Virus record (IMG/VR): IMGVR_UViG_3300025117_000058
Location: 1 to 64,000 of that record
DNA length: 64,000 nt
From: a virus
Strand: one strand, 5' to 3'
Shown here: one piece after another, positions 63,966 through 64,000 of the stretch
How the letters are laid out: each line of letters starts with the position of its first letter
Position numbering within the stretch: the stretch's first letter is position 1
The notes under the pieces: model-generated
What the model was told of the DNA's origin: nothing
The model's database searches: none
Seen by the model: only the letters and a program-made list of their open reading frames with translations
Program-made: the position numbers and the translations under genes

Positions 63966-64000
63966 TAATCTGGAAAGAACAAATAGAAGATAGGAAAGGT

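Noticed and set aside
1-64000. tRNA genes
   Set aside because: I looked for cloverleaf-like stretches and TTCRANNC arms in the gaps and found none I could support by eye.

Overview
The window is a 64-kb stretch of low-GC DNA from what looks like a temperate tailed bacteriophage or a close phage-like integrative element. Almost every gene is on the + strand. Genes are short, tightly packed and often joined by ATGA-type overlaps, and AGGAG-type ribosome binding sites are common. Good sigma70-type promoters (TTGACA, 16-17 bp, TATAAT-like) and Sec signal peptides point to a bacterial host. I cannot name the host. TAA, TAG and TGA all end clearly intact genes, so there is no sign of a recoded stop codon.

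Layout. 1-5.5 kb: glycine-rich, tail-fibre-like and beta-helix proteins, several with Sec signal peptides. 5.5-6.9 kb: a TnpB element inserted on the minus strand. 6.9-19.7 kb: lysis, envelope and accessory genes. These include coiled-coil/TM and two-TM holin-like proteins, a 3D-domain wall hydrolase, a permuted NlpC/P60 protein, a metzincin protease, an AbiE-type toxin-antitoxin pair with its own promoter and HTH gene, and many tiny membrane or zinc-ribbon proteins. 19.7-23 kb: a switch-like region with two promoters sharing one operator-like block, a ribbon-helix-helix protein, a tyrosine recombinase and an att-like palindrome. 23-35 kb: small early genes (Gp157-like, NUMOD1-like, conserved phage families), a second TnpB with its own regulator, an SPFH protein, and several strongly folded intergenic segments. 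35-49 kb: DNA metabolism. This covers a RecB/Cas4-like nuclease, a Sak4-like RecA-fold ATPase, an SSB-like protein, an ERCC4 nuclease, an HNH endonuclease, DUF3310, a ThyX carrying an intein, an SMC/RecF-like ATPase, a macrodomain, a DnaJ-type zinc protein and a radical SAM enzyme. 50-64 kb: an RHH regulator, then an SNF2-type helicase with a nested endonuclease gene, a DNA methyltransferase, an XPD/DinG-like helicase with an intein, an RNA ligase, and a further SNF2-type helicase.

How it works together. The recombination set (exonuclease, Sak4-like ATPase, SSB-like, ERCC4), three SF2 helicases, methyltransferase, ThyX and RNA ligase form a replication, modification and repair programme. The recombinase and att-like site suggest integration. 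The left end would serve adsorption and lysis.

Three things stand out. (1) Selfish elements are very dense: two TnpB genes, two inteins with different homing nucleases, a free HNH gene, and an EndoVII/HNH gene encoded in a second reading frame inside a helicase, flanked by a 10-bp repeat and leaving the helicase frame open. (2) Four copies of a ~106-nt element have hairpin stems that change in compensatory fashion, alongside several larger single-copy folded intergenic RNAs. (3) A ~350-bp degenerate GGT pentamer array follows a RAMP-like gene and is followed by a folded RNA closed by a 14-bp perfect stem. All functions were assigned by eye from motifs; no database search was run.
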